In this document: one piece after another, positions 31,335 to 40,949 of the stretch
How positions within the stretch are numbered: position 1 is the stretch's first letter
How the letters are laid out: each line of letters begins with the position of its first letter
DNA from: Cordylochernes scorpioides
Lineage: Eukaryota; Arthropoda; Arachnida; Pseudoscorpiones; Chernetidae
Direction of reading: 5' to 3'
DNA: 64,000 bases
Assembly: GCA_030710605.1 (NCBI GenBank)
Contig: CP092886.1
Location: forward strand, 160,068,000 to 160,131,999
Program-made: the position numbers and the translations under genes
Notes under the pieces: generated by a model
Told to the model about the DNA's origin: nothing
Database searches by the model: none
What the model saw: the letters and a program-made list of their open reading frames with translations, nothing else

Positions 31335-32118
31335 CTCATATGGGTAGATTCACGTTAGCGCACCACGTCGTAGGTAGATTCACGTTAGATTACCACGTCG
31401 TGGACAAATTCCCGTCGACCACCATATCGTGGGCATGACGTTAGATCACCACGTCGTGGGAAGATTCACGTTTGATCACCACGTCGTGGATAGATTTACG
31501 TTAGATCACCACGTCGTGGGAAGATTCACGTTAGATCACCACGTCGTTGGAAGATTCACGTTTGATCACCACGTCGTGGATAGATTTACGTTAGATCACC
31601 ACGTCGTGGGAAGATTCACGTTAGATCACCACTTCGTGGGAAGATTCACGTTTGATCACCACGTCGTGGATAGATTCACGTTTGATCACCACGTCGTGGA
31701 TAGATTCACGTTTGATCACCACGTCGTGAGTAGATTCACGTTAGATCATCACGCCGTAGATATATTTACGTTAGATCACCACGTCGTAGATAGATTCACG
31801 TTAGATCACCACGTCGTGAGTAGATTCACGTTAGATCATCATACCGTAGATATATTCACGTGATATCATTACGCCGTAGATATATTTACGTTAGATCACC
31901 ACGTCGTGGATAGATTCACGTTTGATCACCACGTCGTGAGTAGATTCACGTTAGATCATCACGCCGTAGATATATTCACGTTAGATCATCACGTCGTGGA
32001 TAGATTCACGTTAGATCACCACGTCGTGAGTAGATTCACGTTAGATCATCACGCCGTAGATATATTCACGTTAGATCACCACGTCGTGTGGGAAGATTCA
32101 CGTTAGATCACCACATCC
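31335..32118 (+). repeat. 30-bp minisatellite with a dyad core
   Basis: About 26 contiguous copies of GATTCACGTTAGATCACCAC followed by GTCGTGG plus a short variable end. Each unit contains the near-palindrome CCACG-T-CGTGG. There are no spacers, so it is not a CRISPR array. The 10-residue periodic frame (FTLDHHVVDR) is a by-product of the 30-bp period. Confidence 0.95.
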
Positions 32119-33288
32119 TGGGTAGTTATAATCTTGATGGATATCGTTTCAATTTTACAAAAGGGGAGGAGAGATATTGAGCTATATGTAGATATTTGAA
32201 CATATGTCAACTGTATTTTTTCCTTTGTTGCTTTTATAATTCCTCTGTAAGACATCATACAAGAACCGTGAGATAGTGCTTTCCGGGCTAGATATATTTG
32301 AACAACCACTTGGAAACATTACTGCGGCCGCGAAGAGAAAAAAATCCGAAAAATACCATAATATAAAATAAAAGAAACATGATATATATAGCGGTTTCTC
32401 TCATTTATATTCATATATTTTGATTTTATCCTAAAATTAACTAGTAACACTTGAATAATGTAATTTTTATTCCTGGGAGATACCCACTTGAGTCTAGTAC
32501 AAGAACGATTGCAACAATAGTTTCCCCTCTCCCTGTCAAGAGCAGACCTGGAGGTTCTCCAGTGAAGAAATCGGAAACTCCTGCCATCAAGTATTCATGG
32601 CATTTTCAAGTCTTGCAGACTCATCCAATCAAGACCTAATCAAGTTGCCGTGAGGGGATGAAACTTTAATAGGAACAAGGGACCTGCAGTTTCCAAGATT
32701 GAATCACAAACCTGTAGCTCGGCGTTACGCAATAACACGACATCACCTCGAGAATAACAAAGCTTTGTTTTACTCAATTTGATTTAGAGTATTTATAGAA
32801 CAAGGACTTTGACATACGTGCAGCCTCTAGATTTATTTAATCAAGATTTTACAAATTATTATTTTTTGTTACAGTGGAATTTGCAAAGAAATGATTTTAA
32901 CCTGGAAAGGATATTACTCAAAAAGTATATAATCAGAAGATATTTTGAAATCATTTTACCAGACTGGGATTCTCCTCTTTCTTTATTTTAGCTGGTTCAA
33001 ACTTCTTCACGTATATTTGGACGACAAACGCCACTTTACTGATTTAGTAAGAATTCTCTATGTCCACTCTGATTGGCCGTTCAGATAGACTGCTGAAGAC
33101 CCAACTGCCCGAAACGCGTATGTGATTGTCATTTTCGTTATTTATCATTCTGTTTTTACGTTATTTATCATAAAAATTATTTTCTCTCTTTATGGTTTTG
33201 TTCTCTTCATAAATTTAATTGTATTTTTATATAGCGCATTTATCGATTAAGATTGAAAGATATTTATACTTTTATAATATATATATTA
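32119..33288. other. Unassigned stretch with one hammerhead-like remnant
   Basis: At 33087-33127: CTGAAGA, 11 bases without a clear stem, then GAAACGCG; a strongly decayed hammerhead with similarity to 36775-36818 downstream (GTATRTGATTG). Frames at 32451-32639 and 32809-32991 are unrecognised. Confidence 0.35.
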
Positions 33289-33391
33289 TACCCGGGGTTT
33301 ACCCGATTAAATGCTTTTATTTTCAAATACTATTCGTTACAATTATAAATTGGCGCCGTAGATGTCACTCTTGTGAAACGTCCCGCCCCAA
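33289..33391 (+). repeat. Hairpin-headed dispersed repeat, copy 6 (truncated)
   Basis: CCCGGGGTTTACCCGATTAA, then ATTGGCGCCGTAGATGTCAC and TTGTGAAACGTCCCGC, matching copies at 1374 and 13761. It breaks off exactly where a tRNA-like sequence starts. Confidence 0.65.
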
Positions 33392-33393
33392 AC

Positions 33394-33464
33394 CATCGGC
33401 CGGGAATCGAACCCGGGGCGCCCGCGTGGCAGGCGAGCATTCTACCACTGAACCAAAAGCAAAC
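33394..33464 (-). pseudogene. tRNA-Gly(GCC)-like sequence
   Basis: On the minus strand the D-arm/anticodon part reads GGTTCAGTGGTAGAATGCTC, the anticodon arm GCCTGCCACGCGGGC (anticodon GCC at plus 33428-33430), and the T-arm CCCGGGTTCGATTCCCGG. The 3' acceptor strand CCGATGG is present, but the 5' strand that should pair with it is replaced by an unrelated TTTGCTTTT. It is therefore a pseudogene or the head of a tRNA-derived SINE, with intact A- and B-box promoter elements. Confidence 0.8.
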
Positions 33465-33473
33465 GGTGACAGA

Positions 33474-33580
33474 AGTGTCTCGCGCATTGGCGGCACCAAA
33501 TGATGGGGGGGGGGGGGGGGCAAAGGTGGCGTGACCGTAGCCAACCAATAGGAGGGAGCCATTCCAAAAAAAAAAAAAAA
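33474..33580 (+). mobile_element. Short retroposed insert with poly-A and target duplication
   Basis: A ~107-bp insert ending in (A)15 is flanked by 16-bp direct repeats AGCAAACGGTGACAGA at 33458-33473 and 33581-33596. That is the hallmark of LINE-mediated retroposition. The insert includes a (G)16 run (33505-33520) and CCAACCAATAGG. Its source transcript is not recognised. Confidence 0.75.
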
Positions 33581-33596
33581 GCAAACGGTGACAGAG

Positions 33597-34472
33597 ATGA
33601 AAACTGATGACTGATTGTTGATTAGGAGATGAGGAATGACGCTCGTGTAACTGTATATATATATATTAGTTTCAAAATGAAGCTTTCTACAGATCTTACT
33701 ACAATGGTAGCAAACTTTGACGGGATGGCCTGGATTGATCATTGGTGAACTTTCTTAGAGGGCCTTCGGAGTTTGATATAAGGATCCCAATGTGATTAAA
33801 CTGGTTGAATCACTAGAAGGATTCGCCGCTGACGGGATCTTACTCTTCAACCTTACTTCTCGTCATTTTAGTAAGATCTAGATGGGAATTCTGCCGGGAG
33901 AAAATTGATCTATAGAAGCAAAGGTCGTCTTTCCCGTCAACACAACCTGATCAATTTTGATAAATTGAATAAATAGCTTTATCGGTCGAGTATAGTAAGA
34001 GCGTTTAAACATGTCCAAAAATAAAAAGTAAATAAAGACGATATTAGAGTTTTGTTTTATAGAGAAAATGTGTTTGGCAATATGCAGAAATAAAATAGAC
34101 AGTTAGTTGATATTCATTTCAAACATCATCAAAGTTTGGTTACATAACGTGCCTTGTTCATCATTTACACCACAAATTCTATTCCCAAATTATTTCACAA
34201 CCGTTTTAGTCAATTAACACATTCATAAATAATGGATTCATGATAACCATTGCAAATTAGTAATTATCAGTCAAATCTAATAATTTGTCAAATGCCTTAG
34301 ATACGTTTCCTCAACTCAAACAGCTTCTGTAGTAGAAAATGAAGGTCAACAATGTGACAATCTTTCAAGAAATATAAAAATAGCTTCATGTAAACCTAAC
34401 ATTTATACATAACAGAACGTTGTAGAAATATTTGCACGTAGGTATATTGTCAAACACTCCCTTTATATATTA
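33597..34472. other. Unassigned stretch
   Basis: AT-rich; no gene or repeat recognised. Confidence 0.4.
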
Positions 34473-34841
34473 TTATATAGATTGGCTGAATGTTGCTCCA
34501 GATATAAATGAAAGCCTCGGGTGATCTGTTACAACAATCCTGGCCATACCGACGGCGAAGTAGGGAATATGATCCCGGAAAATTAATAACAAGCAAACCA
34601 CAATGACATTTGAGTGACATAAATAAAAAAGATGACATTTGGCAGAAGTCTCGCGGCGGTTATTAATGTCCGCGGCAAATACCCTGGCACGATTGACTCC
34701 AATACCATTGTCCGCGCCCGAAATATAGTTGTAAGCTTCGTGCTGAGGAACGATGGTGTTCTTGGGTTCTCCGTAGCTGCAATGGGCATCATAAGTTCTA
34801 CACTGAGTACAGATTATCAGCAGATGCTTTCGCACATACAT
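34473..34841 (-). other. Unrecognised 122-codon frame
   Basis: The minus frame has a soluble, balanced first half (…YISGADNGIGVNRARVFAAD…) and a hydrophobic stretch at ~75-90. The opposite strand is also open for 89 codons (34632-34901), so openness alone is weak evidence. It could be a host exon or part of a decayed element; I recognise no family. Confidence 0.2.
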
Positions 34842-35152
34842 TTTTTTTGCTTATCCCTAGTACACGTGGTACAGGCCATGATAATCATGGTGGGTAGTTA
34901 GCGACTGCTTTTTTTACTGTAAGCGCACCACATGTCTACACATGTGAAAGCAGTTCGACTTTGCACTTACAAATGTGCCAGAGCCCCGTTTGGTTACTTG
35001 CACTCGCTGGTGGGGTTGGACTTTTGCAAGAATCGGGGGGCCATTGGAGCATTTTTTTTAAACAGAAAAAAGTGTCCAATGCGGGAATCGAACCCGGGTC
35101 GTAGTGGTCGAAAACCAAACGGTTTAACCAGCCTTCCACCGACCCCCGTACA
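34842..35152 (-). mobile_element. tRNA-derived SINE, copy 1
   Basis: On the minus strand it starts GGTCGGTGGAAGGCTGG with a perfect B-box region GGGTTCGATTCCCGC ~50 bp in, followed by a body that matches 54478-54772 on the plus strand. Shared body words: AGTTCGA, TACACATG and AACTACCCACCA. The two copies are roughly 70% alike and share length and order, so this is a dispersed Pol III-type retroposon family. Confidence 0.7.
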
Positions 35153-36009
35153 TACATGAAATCCTGGAATGATTGGTCGTCCATGCCATTGCCAATTGTT
35201 TTCTCATATATAGTGGTTGCCATTAGTCATGTTCTAACCATCAACTGATCCTCACCTTTCTGATTACAATGCAAATCGACACAAGCCATTGCGGGGCTCT
35301 GGAAAATCCAACTGTTAATCCCACGAACAAGTTAGAAGCTATAGGAATTTATTCTATTTGGATAGATATTGAATATTTTTTCCAAGCTAGAAAATTTTCA
35401 GAAGGAGTTATGTATCGAGTGTTCTCTTCATGTTCATATCTCAAATTGTTAATTATATAATACATTTTGTGATTACTAAATATTTCCAAACAGTTCTAAA
35501 AAGAGAGAATCTTCTGAGAAGTGACGTTCTAACCAGACGAATATTACTGTCTGCGGTAAACCGATGACAAATCCGGACATATTTCTATAGAGAAAATAAT
35601 AACGCCAAGAGAACGTGGCCACTTTACTTTTAGATGATGACCTACTAATTAATTAGAAATGTCTCTTTCTAGAGATTTTAGAAAATATTTCTAAAAGTTC
35701 ATCGTAAATTCGCATGCTGCATAGACTCTTATTGTCTTTCACATTTTATGGAGAAACAACGAGAGCGAGACTCACGTCTTTCTCCAGACAATCAGGAGGT
35801 CTTGATGTCACCCCTTACCTCTACGCTTAGGAAGAACCTATAAGTGCACACGCTTCGGTATGTTTCTTCGGCTCACGCTTCAGTGATATTCCAATGACTG
35901 TAAAGCGACGCGTTGCCCAATTTAGAAATATTTTTCAATATTTAAACATAATCACGTTTAATTATTGAAATCTAAGAACTTAAATTTCACTCTATGAAAT
36001 AGCGAATTT
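35153..36009. other. Unassigned stretch
   Basis: No gene or repeat recognised; one 63-codon plus frame (35269-35460) has no family resemblance. Confidence 0.4.
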
Positions 36010-36325
36010 AGCCATGACTTTCCACACTACACGTTTTATTGTCCAGCACTGAAGGAGAAGAGAGAAATTCTCCGTCAAAATATTGATTCTGAAAACAACT
36101 CGTCATATGTTCTAATGGAAAAAGTAGTGAAAAGCAAAGCCGAACCATTAGCTTTTTACAAATTCTGGAAAAAGCACAGGCAATAGGATCAACACAGTGA
36201 AGAAAGGTCGATGTTAATCTCCATTTCTGTAGATAACTGCTATGTTGACGTCTGTTTACCCACCTGGGAGAATCCTGTATGGGAAGAGTGTTCTTAATAA
36301 AGGATTGTTGTTGTTTCTACGCGAA
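36010..36325 (+). pseudogene. LINE 3' end: ORF2 C-terminus and 3' UTR
   Basis: The frame 36010-36186 reads DFPHYTFYCPALKEKREILR and runs to a clean stop (...FWKKHRQ-stop). H-Y-x-x-x-C-P-A-L is the typical C-terminal block of non-LTR ORF2 proteins. The 3' UTR ends AATCCTGTATGGGAAGAG, then TTCTTAATAAAGG and (TTG)n. All upstream coding sequence is missing. Confidence 0.7.
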
Positions 36326-36774
36326 CAATTTAAAATATAAGAAACAATAATTAAGTAAAAAAAACCGCCGGGGGCCAGTACTGCATGACATCGTCCGAGC
36401 TCGCGCCCCCACCGCAAACTGAGCAGAAAGGATTTCCATAAATCTGATTTTATGGCTTCGTTTTATTTATTTGTGATTTTACGACGACTTCCTTCTGCCT
36501 GCCCCCAGGTCAGTGCTCCCGGCTTTCGTCTGCTGTATATTGGATTATATAGATCTCTCACTACGTTCAGACTCATTTAATACGTTCCCCCGACGTTTAG
36601 TAGAAAACGGAAATTGCTTTTCATTCCATTTATACTACAAGATAAGACCAAATCCAAATAAATAAATAGTGTGTGACCTTTAGGTAACAGCGTTGTTACC
36701 ATCATCAAGCAAAAGACCGAATGCAGTATTTATTATTATCATTCAGTCTTATGTTCTTATCAATCATCAGAACC
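36326..36774. other. Unassigned stretch
   Basis: Nothing recognised; a GC-rich patch lies at 36365-36420. Confidence 0.35.
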
Positions 36775-36818
36775 TGCACCACGCTGACGAAGGCTAACAG
36801 CCCGGAACACGTATATGA
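36775..36818 (+). ncRNA. Decayed hammerhead ribozyme
   Basis: CACCACG precedes CTGACGA, then a GGC-TAACA-GCC stem II as in the intact copies (loop xAACA), but GAAA is replaced by GGAACA and stem I is lost (CACGTATATG). It is a remnant of the same ribozyme lineage. Confidence 0.55.
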
Positions 36819-37932
36819 TTGAATTTATAGATAGATATAGGAAAATAATTTCCTTGGACACATTATTCCAAAACAAAAATACAAATTTAGAGCATTAAAA
36901 ATGAAGTCTATTACAGAAATGTTCGAGTCATATCAAATGATTTTCTATTATTTCAATATGTCCCAAATAAAGTCAATGCTCAATAAATGGTAACTGGTCT
37001 TTACTTAGCCTTCGATTATAGAGCCGTTGAAATGTTAGCAACTCCGTCGAAATAGTTTAAGGTTTTTTCTGCAAAGTGAGATTTCTACGTTCCGAGAAAC
37101 AAGAGTTGTACTTAAAATTTAAAAAAATATCCCATCTGTCCCATTCGTACTCTCGGGACGGGAGGAATGCTAGATGTTCAAAGTTCAACTGCTGAGGACA
37201 TGTTGCTAGAGGATCGAGCCCCTGGATCAAACAATCGGCTGCCCCAGGCTGGGCAACAGACGGGCTAAATACGGAGGGATGGTGAAAAATAACCCCCCTC
37301 TTATTATTTGTCCCAATTTTTACGCTATAATTGTGCGTACGCCGCGTCTAGGCTCTCGCTGCATTTTGAACCTTCCCAAGAACAATATTTTGTTCGGAAC
37401 AAATCTTTGATGGTGTTCAGGTCTCTTCTGTCAGCCTGGTCAAGCTGGCCTATGGCAGAAAATTGTAGAAAATCGCGCTGTGCAGAACTCTACATCAGTA
37501 GACATTACTGCGTGTAATTATCTTCTAGAGCTCAGTGGTGGCTTCTTTATTAAAAACCTTCACCCTTTCTACACACTCCCAAAAAGATTGCTGTTGCCGG
37601 ATATGACCTGATACCAGCAGAGATGAGTCTTGTTCATTTCCGAGCCATTTAAATGAATCGGGTCACGTTTGTCCAACATATCTAATCGTATGCGACGATG
37701 TTTCCATGTGTGCCAAGTCTCGCTGGGGTGGTCCTCTCTAAACTTGGAAACCACAACAGAGCTGAGAATTCCTGGCAGTTTCTGGACGAATGTTTTCCAC
37801 GTTGCCTTCATGTAAAGTGACTCGAAAACTCCAAACGTGCTGTATGTTTGATGTTTGTATCCTTTAAGCAATTCCATAGGGGGCTATATATAAGCGCGCG
37901 TTGGTATATTTTTTCACTATATATATATATAA
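36819..37932. other. Unassigned stretch with one unrecognised frame
   Basis: A minus frame of 102 codons (37569-37877; ...HPSETWHTWKHRRIRLD...) has near-average amino-acid composition but no motif I recognise. Around 37190-37270 a TCGAGCCCCTGGATC segment resembles a Pol III B box weakly. Confidence 0.3.
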
Positions 37933-38431
37933 AAAAAGGCATCTCCTTATCGTGCAACTGAGAGTTGCTGATGGCTTGCGCCATCTATCGGAATAAATAT
38001 CAACTATTCTCGTTGATTTTTAATTATTCCAGAATTGGCCAAATTTATGCACCTTATCCCAGTACAATATTACATTTATACTATTATTTCACATTGTGTA
38101 GCGTCCTCACGCAATTCTGGCCTTAACTACCCGTTTCATGATTTTTCAGGATGCCTTAATGACCAATTTTTTTGGTCGTTGAGGTACAGCTTGCACCACG
38201 CTGATGAGGGCCAACAGCTCGAAACGCGTCCGTGGTTAGCTTTTCTTGATTAATCAAGAATGGGTATTTGGCCAATTCTGGAATAATTAAAAATCAACGA
38301 GAATAGTTGATATTTATTCCGATAGATGGCGCAAGCCATCAGCAACTTTCAGTTGCACGATAAGGAGATGCCTTTTTCTTAATTTATGCACCTTATCCCA
38401 GTACAATATTACATTTGTACTATTATTTCAT
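37933..38431 (+). mobile_element. Hammerhead-bearing element, family C (foldback plus 339-bp tandem)
   Basis: Left arm 37933-38040 is the near-perfect reverse complement of 38270-38377. The sequence AATTTATGCACCTTATCCCA begins at 38042 and again at 38381, so the repeat period is 339 bp, the same as in family A. A hammerhead lies in the loop (38195-38236). Landmarks shared with family A are CTGGCCTTAA-TACCC, ATTTTTCAGGA-GCC and GATAGATGGCGC. So one full unit is followed by a partial direct copy and preceded by a partial inverted copy. This is the pattern of Penelope-like terminal repeats; alternatively a retrozyme. No protein is encoded. Confidence 0.82.
38195..38236 (+). ncRNA. Hammerhead ribozyme, type I (family C)
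   Basis: Stem I ACCACG/CGTGGT (38195-38200 with 38231-38236), CTGATGA at 38201-38207, stem II GGGC-CAACA-GCTC (four pairs, one G-U), GAAA, minimal stem III from ACGCGT, and the preferred cleavage triplet GTC. Predicted cut between 38230 and 38231. Every invariant core base of the hammerhead is present. As in family A, stem III is too short for a monomer and its self-complementary ACGCGU suggests action as a dimer in tandem or concatemeric RNA. Confidence 0.9.
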
Positions 38432-39000
38432 ATATATATATATATATACATAAATTAAAACTTTAATTTAGAGTTCTATCTTATGATACTTATATATACT
38501 TCTGCTCTCCTATATTAATGAACACTTAAGTAAAGTCTGCATGAATTAGATAGGACATTTTTAATCATATATCGTACTATATCACCGACATTCCATTTTC
38601 AAACACTCTAGAACTTAAAAAATTCTTTTTTTTAACTAGGGTGATTCTTCGAAACGAATTTTAACGAATTAGTCGCCTCAAGAATTCCAGAGTTTTATGC
38701 AACCGGAATGAACAAACTTGGTTATCGTCTGCAAATTTATAGATTTATATTGGTTTTTACTTAGATAAACGAAGTTCCGTTTGAGTTAAATACTGCGCCT
38801 AAAAGTTATAATTAGAATATCTGTTTAAGAAATTATACATTATATTGTATATATATATGTCGTATATTTATTGCATAAGTGTTGTAAGGCTGTTTTTTTA
38901 TTCCCATATATTCATGAGTTTTCCTTTATGAGTAAAAATATTCTCGGGGAGTTTTTATTGGTATAATAAATTATATTATGATGCATTAGTGCGCCATCTG
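38432..39000. other. Unassigned AT-rich stretch
   Basis: Includes an (AT)n tract at 38432-38450 and, at 38980-39000, ATGATGCATTAGTGCGCCAT, a motif that also flanks the foldbacks near 51080 and 61290. Confidence 0.45.
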
Positions 39001-39174
39001 TTATGAAAATTTGAAACTATTATAGACGCGTAGGATTCTTTTAAAAATTAAACAATATCTACTGCCCTTACTTACAGGCCCTCCCATTAATTTTTCCATT
39101 GCAGTAAGGGCAGTAGATATTGTTTAATTTTTAAAAGAATCATACGAGTCTATATTAGTTTCGAATTTTCATAA
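39001..39174. repeat. Foldback family E, copy 3
   Basis: Arms 39001-39072 and 39102-39174 are close to perfect inverted copies (outer word TTATGAAAATTTGAAACTAT, inner word CTACTGCCCTTACT), loop ~30 bp with GGCCCTCCCATTAAT. Confidence 0.8.
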
Positions 39175-39397
39175 TAAATAATAATAATAAAATAAATAAA
39201 GCTTCTAGGGATAAATTTCTTGTGCAAACCTTTTATGTTTAACCTTCGGACTTGTCAGTCCTACAACAGGAGGATTACATTAACAAACTAATGATAAATA
39301 CTCGTACAAATTATTATAACGTTGTCCCAAAAGTTCGTGTTTTTCGTAAAGCGTTGTTTTTCTTATTACTTGGCGAACAATATTATTACGGCGAATA

Positions 39398-40883
39398 CAC
39401 TGGTCCGCAAAATTAAAGGAATAACATTTTTTTTCATTTATCTCAAATTTTATTGAACATTTATCAATGAAATTTAATACACAATTTTTTTTCTATTATT
39501 GATTAGAAAACCCGAAATCAAAGAATTCTAACACGTATTTTATGCAAATTAGCCGGTCAAGCAATGATCTTCTTGCAGTCAGTGTATAAATATCTTGGAT
39601 ATTGTTGTTAATATGGAGTGTGATCGCCTTTAACTGATAGAGAGGCTCTACATCGGCAACCTATACTAAGAATTAGGGAGTTTATGAGCTCCTGTGGAAT
39701 CAACGCCCACTCTTTTTTTAAATTGTGATTCTAGCTCATGAGTGTTTCTAGGAGGGGGTTGGAGGGAGATCCGCCGTCCTAGATTGTTCTATACATGAAC
39801 AATGGGATTTAGGTCTGGAGATCGAGTAGGCCAATTCATCCGAGCCATTGCATGGTTTTGGAGAAAAGTGTCGACCACATCAACCCATGTGGACGGGAAT
39901 TATCATCCATTAGAATAAAGTTTTCTCCCATTTCAACTGATACAATACGCAGAAGGCTTCACATGAAGGGCCTCTATGCTCGACGACCCATAATTTGTGT
40001 GCCGTTGACACCACCTCAAAAAATAGCAAGGGGATTTTGGCGCAGACAACATGTCGCTTGGAATTCAGATGAATGGAGCCATGTAATGTTCACTGATGAG
40101 TCCAGATTCTCTCTAAACAACTATTATCGTCGTGTCTTTGTCTGGAGAGAGGTAGGAACCAGAAATAATCCCCGAAATATGGTTGAAAGGGATCCCTACA
40201 GAAGCCAATGTTTTATGGTCTGGGCTGGAATCTTCTTGGGCGGTCACACAGCACTCCACAATTTTCGGCAAGGAACCCTGACTGGACAGAGGTATCGAGA
40301 CGAGATCTTGGCAGCATATGTGATGCCTCAATCATTAGAATTGGTAGAAAACTTTCTTATAATGGATGATAATGCCCGTCCACATAGGGCTGGTGTGGTT
40401 GACATTTTTCCTCCAAAACCATGCAATTGTTCGGATGAATTGGCCAGCTCGATCCCCAGACCTAAATCCCATTGAGCATGCATGGGACAACCTAGGACGG
40501 AGGATCTGATCCCTCCCCAACGCCCTCCTAGAAACACTCATGAGCTAGAAACAGCCTTAACACAAGAGTGGGCGTTGATTCCACAGGAGCTGATAAACTC
40601 CCTAATTCTTAGTATGGGTCACCGATGTAGAGCCTGTCTATCAGTTAAAGGCGATCACACCCCATATTAACAACAATATCCAAGATATTTATGCACTGAC
40701 TGCAAGAAGATCATTGCTTGACCGGCTAATTTGCATAAAATACGTGTTAGAATTCTTTGATTTCGGGTATTCTAATCAATAATGGAATAATGAATTTGTG
40801 TATAAATTTTCATTGATAAATGTTCAATGAAATTTGAGATAAATGAAAAAAATATGTTGTTCCTTTAATTTTGAGGACCAGTG
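39398..40883 (+). mobile_element. Tc1-type element rebuilt as a ~530-bp-armed palindrome
   Basis: Ends CACTGGTCCGC...GGACCAGTG with TA on both sides (39396-39397, 40884-40885). Unlike a normal Tc1 element, the inverted similarity does not stop at short terminal repeats: it extends from the left end to about 39929 and covers the 3' third of the transposase gene in inverted orientation (for example GGTCTGGAGATCGAG at 39809 against CTCGATCCCCAGACC at 40448). The 5' half of the transposase gene has been replaced by an inverted copy of the 3' half. Confidence 0.8.
39930..40670 (+). pseudogene. Tc1-type transposase, N-terminus lost and frameshifted
   Basis: From 39930 the plus strand encodes the middle of a Tc1 transposase: STDTIRRRLHMKGL, then HVMFTDESRF (first catalytic Asp) and IMDDNARPH (second). 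After ~40425 the frame shifts; the next block WPARSPDLNPIEHAWDNLGR (with the catalytic Glu) is in another frame, a stop follows, and the C-terminus (...GHRCRACLSVKGDHTPY) lies in a third frame to 40670. The helix-turn-helix DNA-binding part is absent because the left half of the element is an inverted copy of the right. The residues before 39930 in the open frame are antisense of the C-terminus, not transposase. It cannot be active. Confidence 0.85.
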
Positions 40884-40949
40884 TATTATGGCTAATAATA
40901 TTAGAATTTCAATTTTTTCAAGTGTTTACGAACTTTTGGGACAAACTTC

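Larger units (their letters stand above)
39317..40949 (+). mobile_element. Mariner-type MITE, copy A, interrupted by a Tc1 element
   Basis: Terminal repeats GTTGTCCCAAAAGTTCGTG and TACGAACTTTTGGGACAAAC with TA at both sides. The interior matches the MITEs at 52183-52380 and 62755-62962 (TTATTACTTGGCGAACAATA). A 1.49-kb Tc1 element sits in the middle at a TA. Confidence 0.8.

Noticed and set aside
31335-32118. CRISPR array (30-bp repeats)
   Set aside because: Repeats are head-to-tail without spacers, the host is an animal and there are no cas genes.
33394-33464. Functional tRNA-Gly gene
   Set aside because: The 5' acceptor strand does not pair with the 3' strand CCGATGG.
37569-37877. 102-codon minus frame as a gene
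   Set aside because: No recognised motif, splice site or neighbour; kept only as a note in the stretch description.
39852-39929. N-terminal residues of the Tc1 transposase frame
   Set aside because: This segment is the inverted copy of the 3' coding region, so the plus-strand translation there is antisense.
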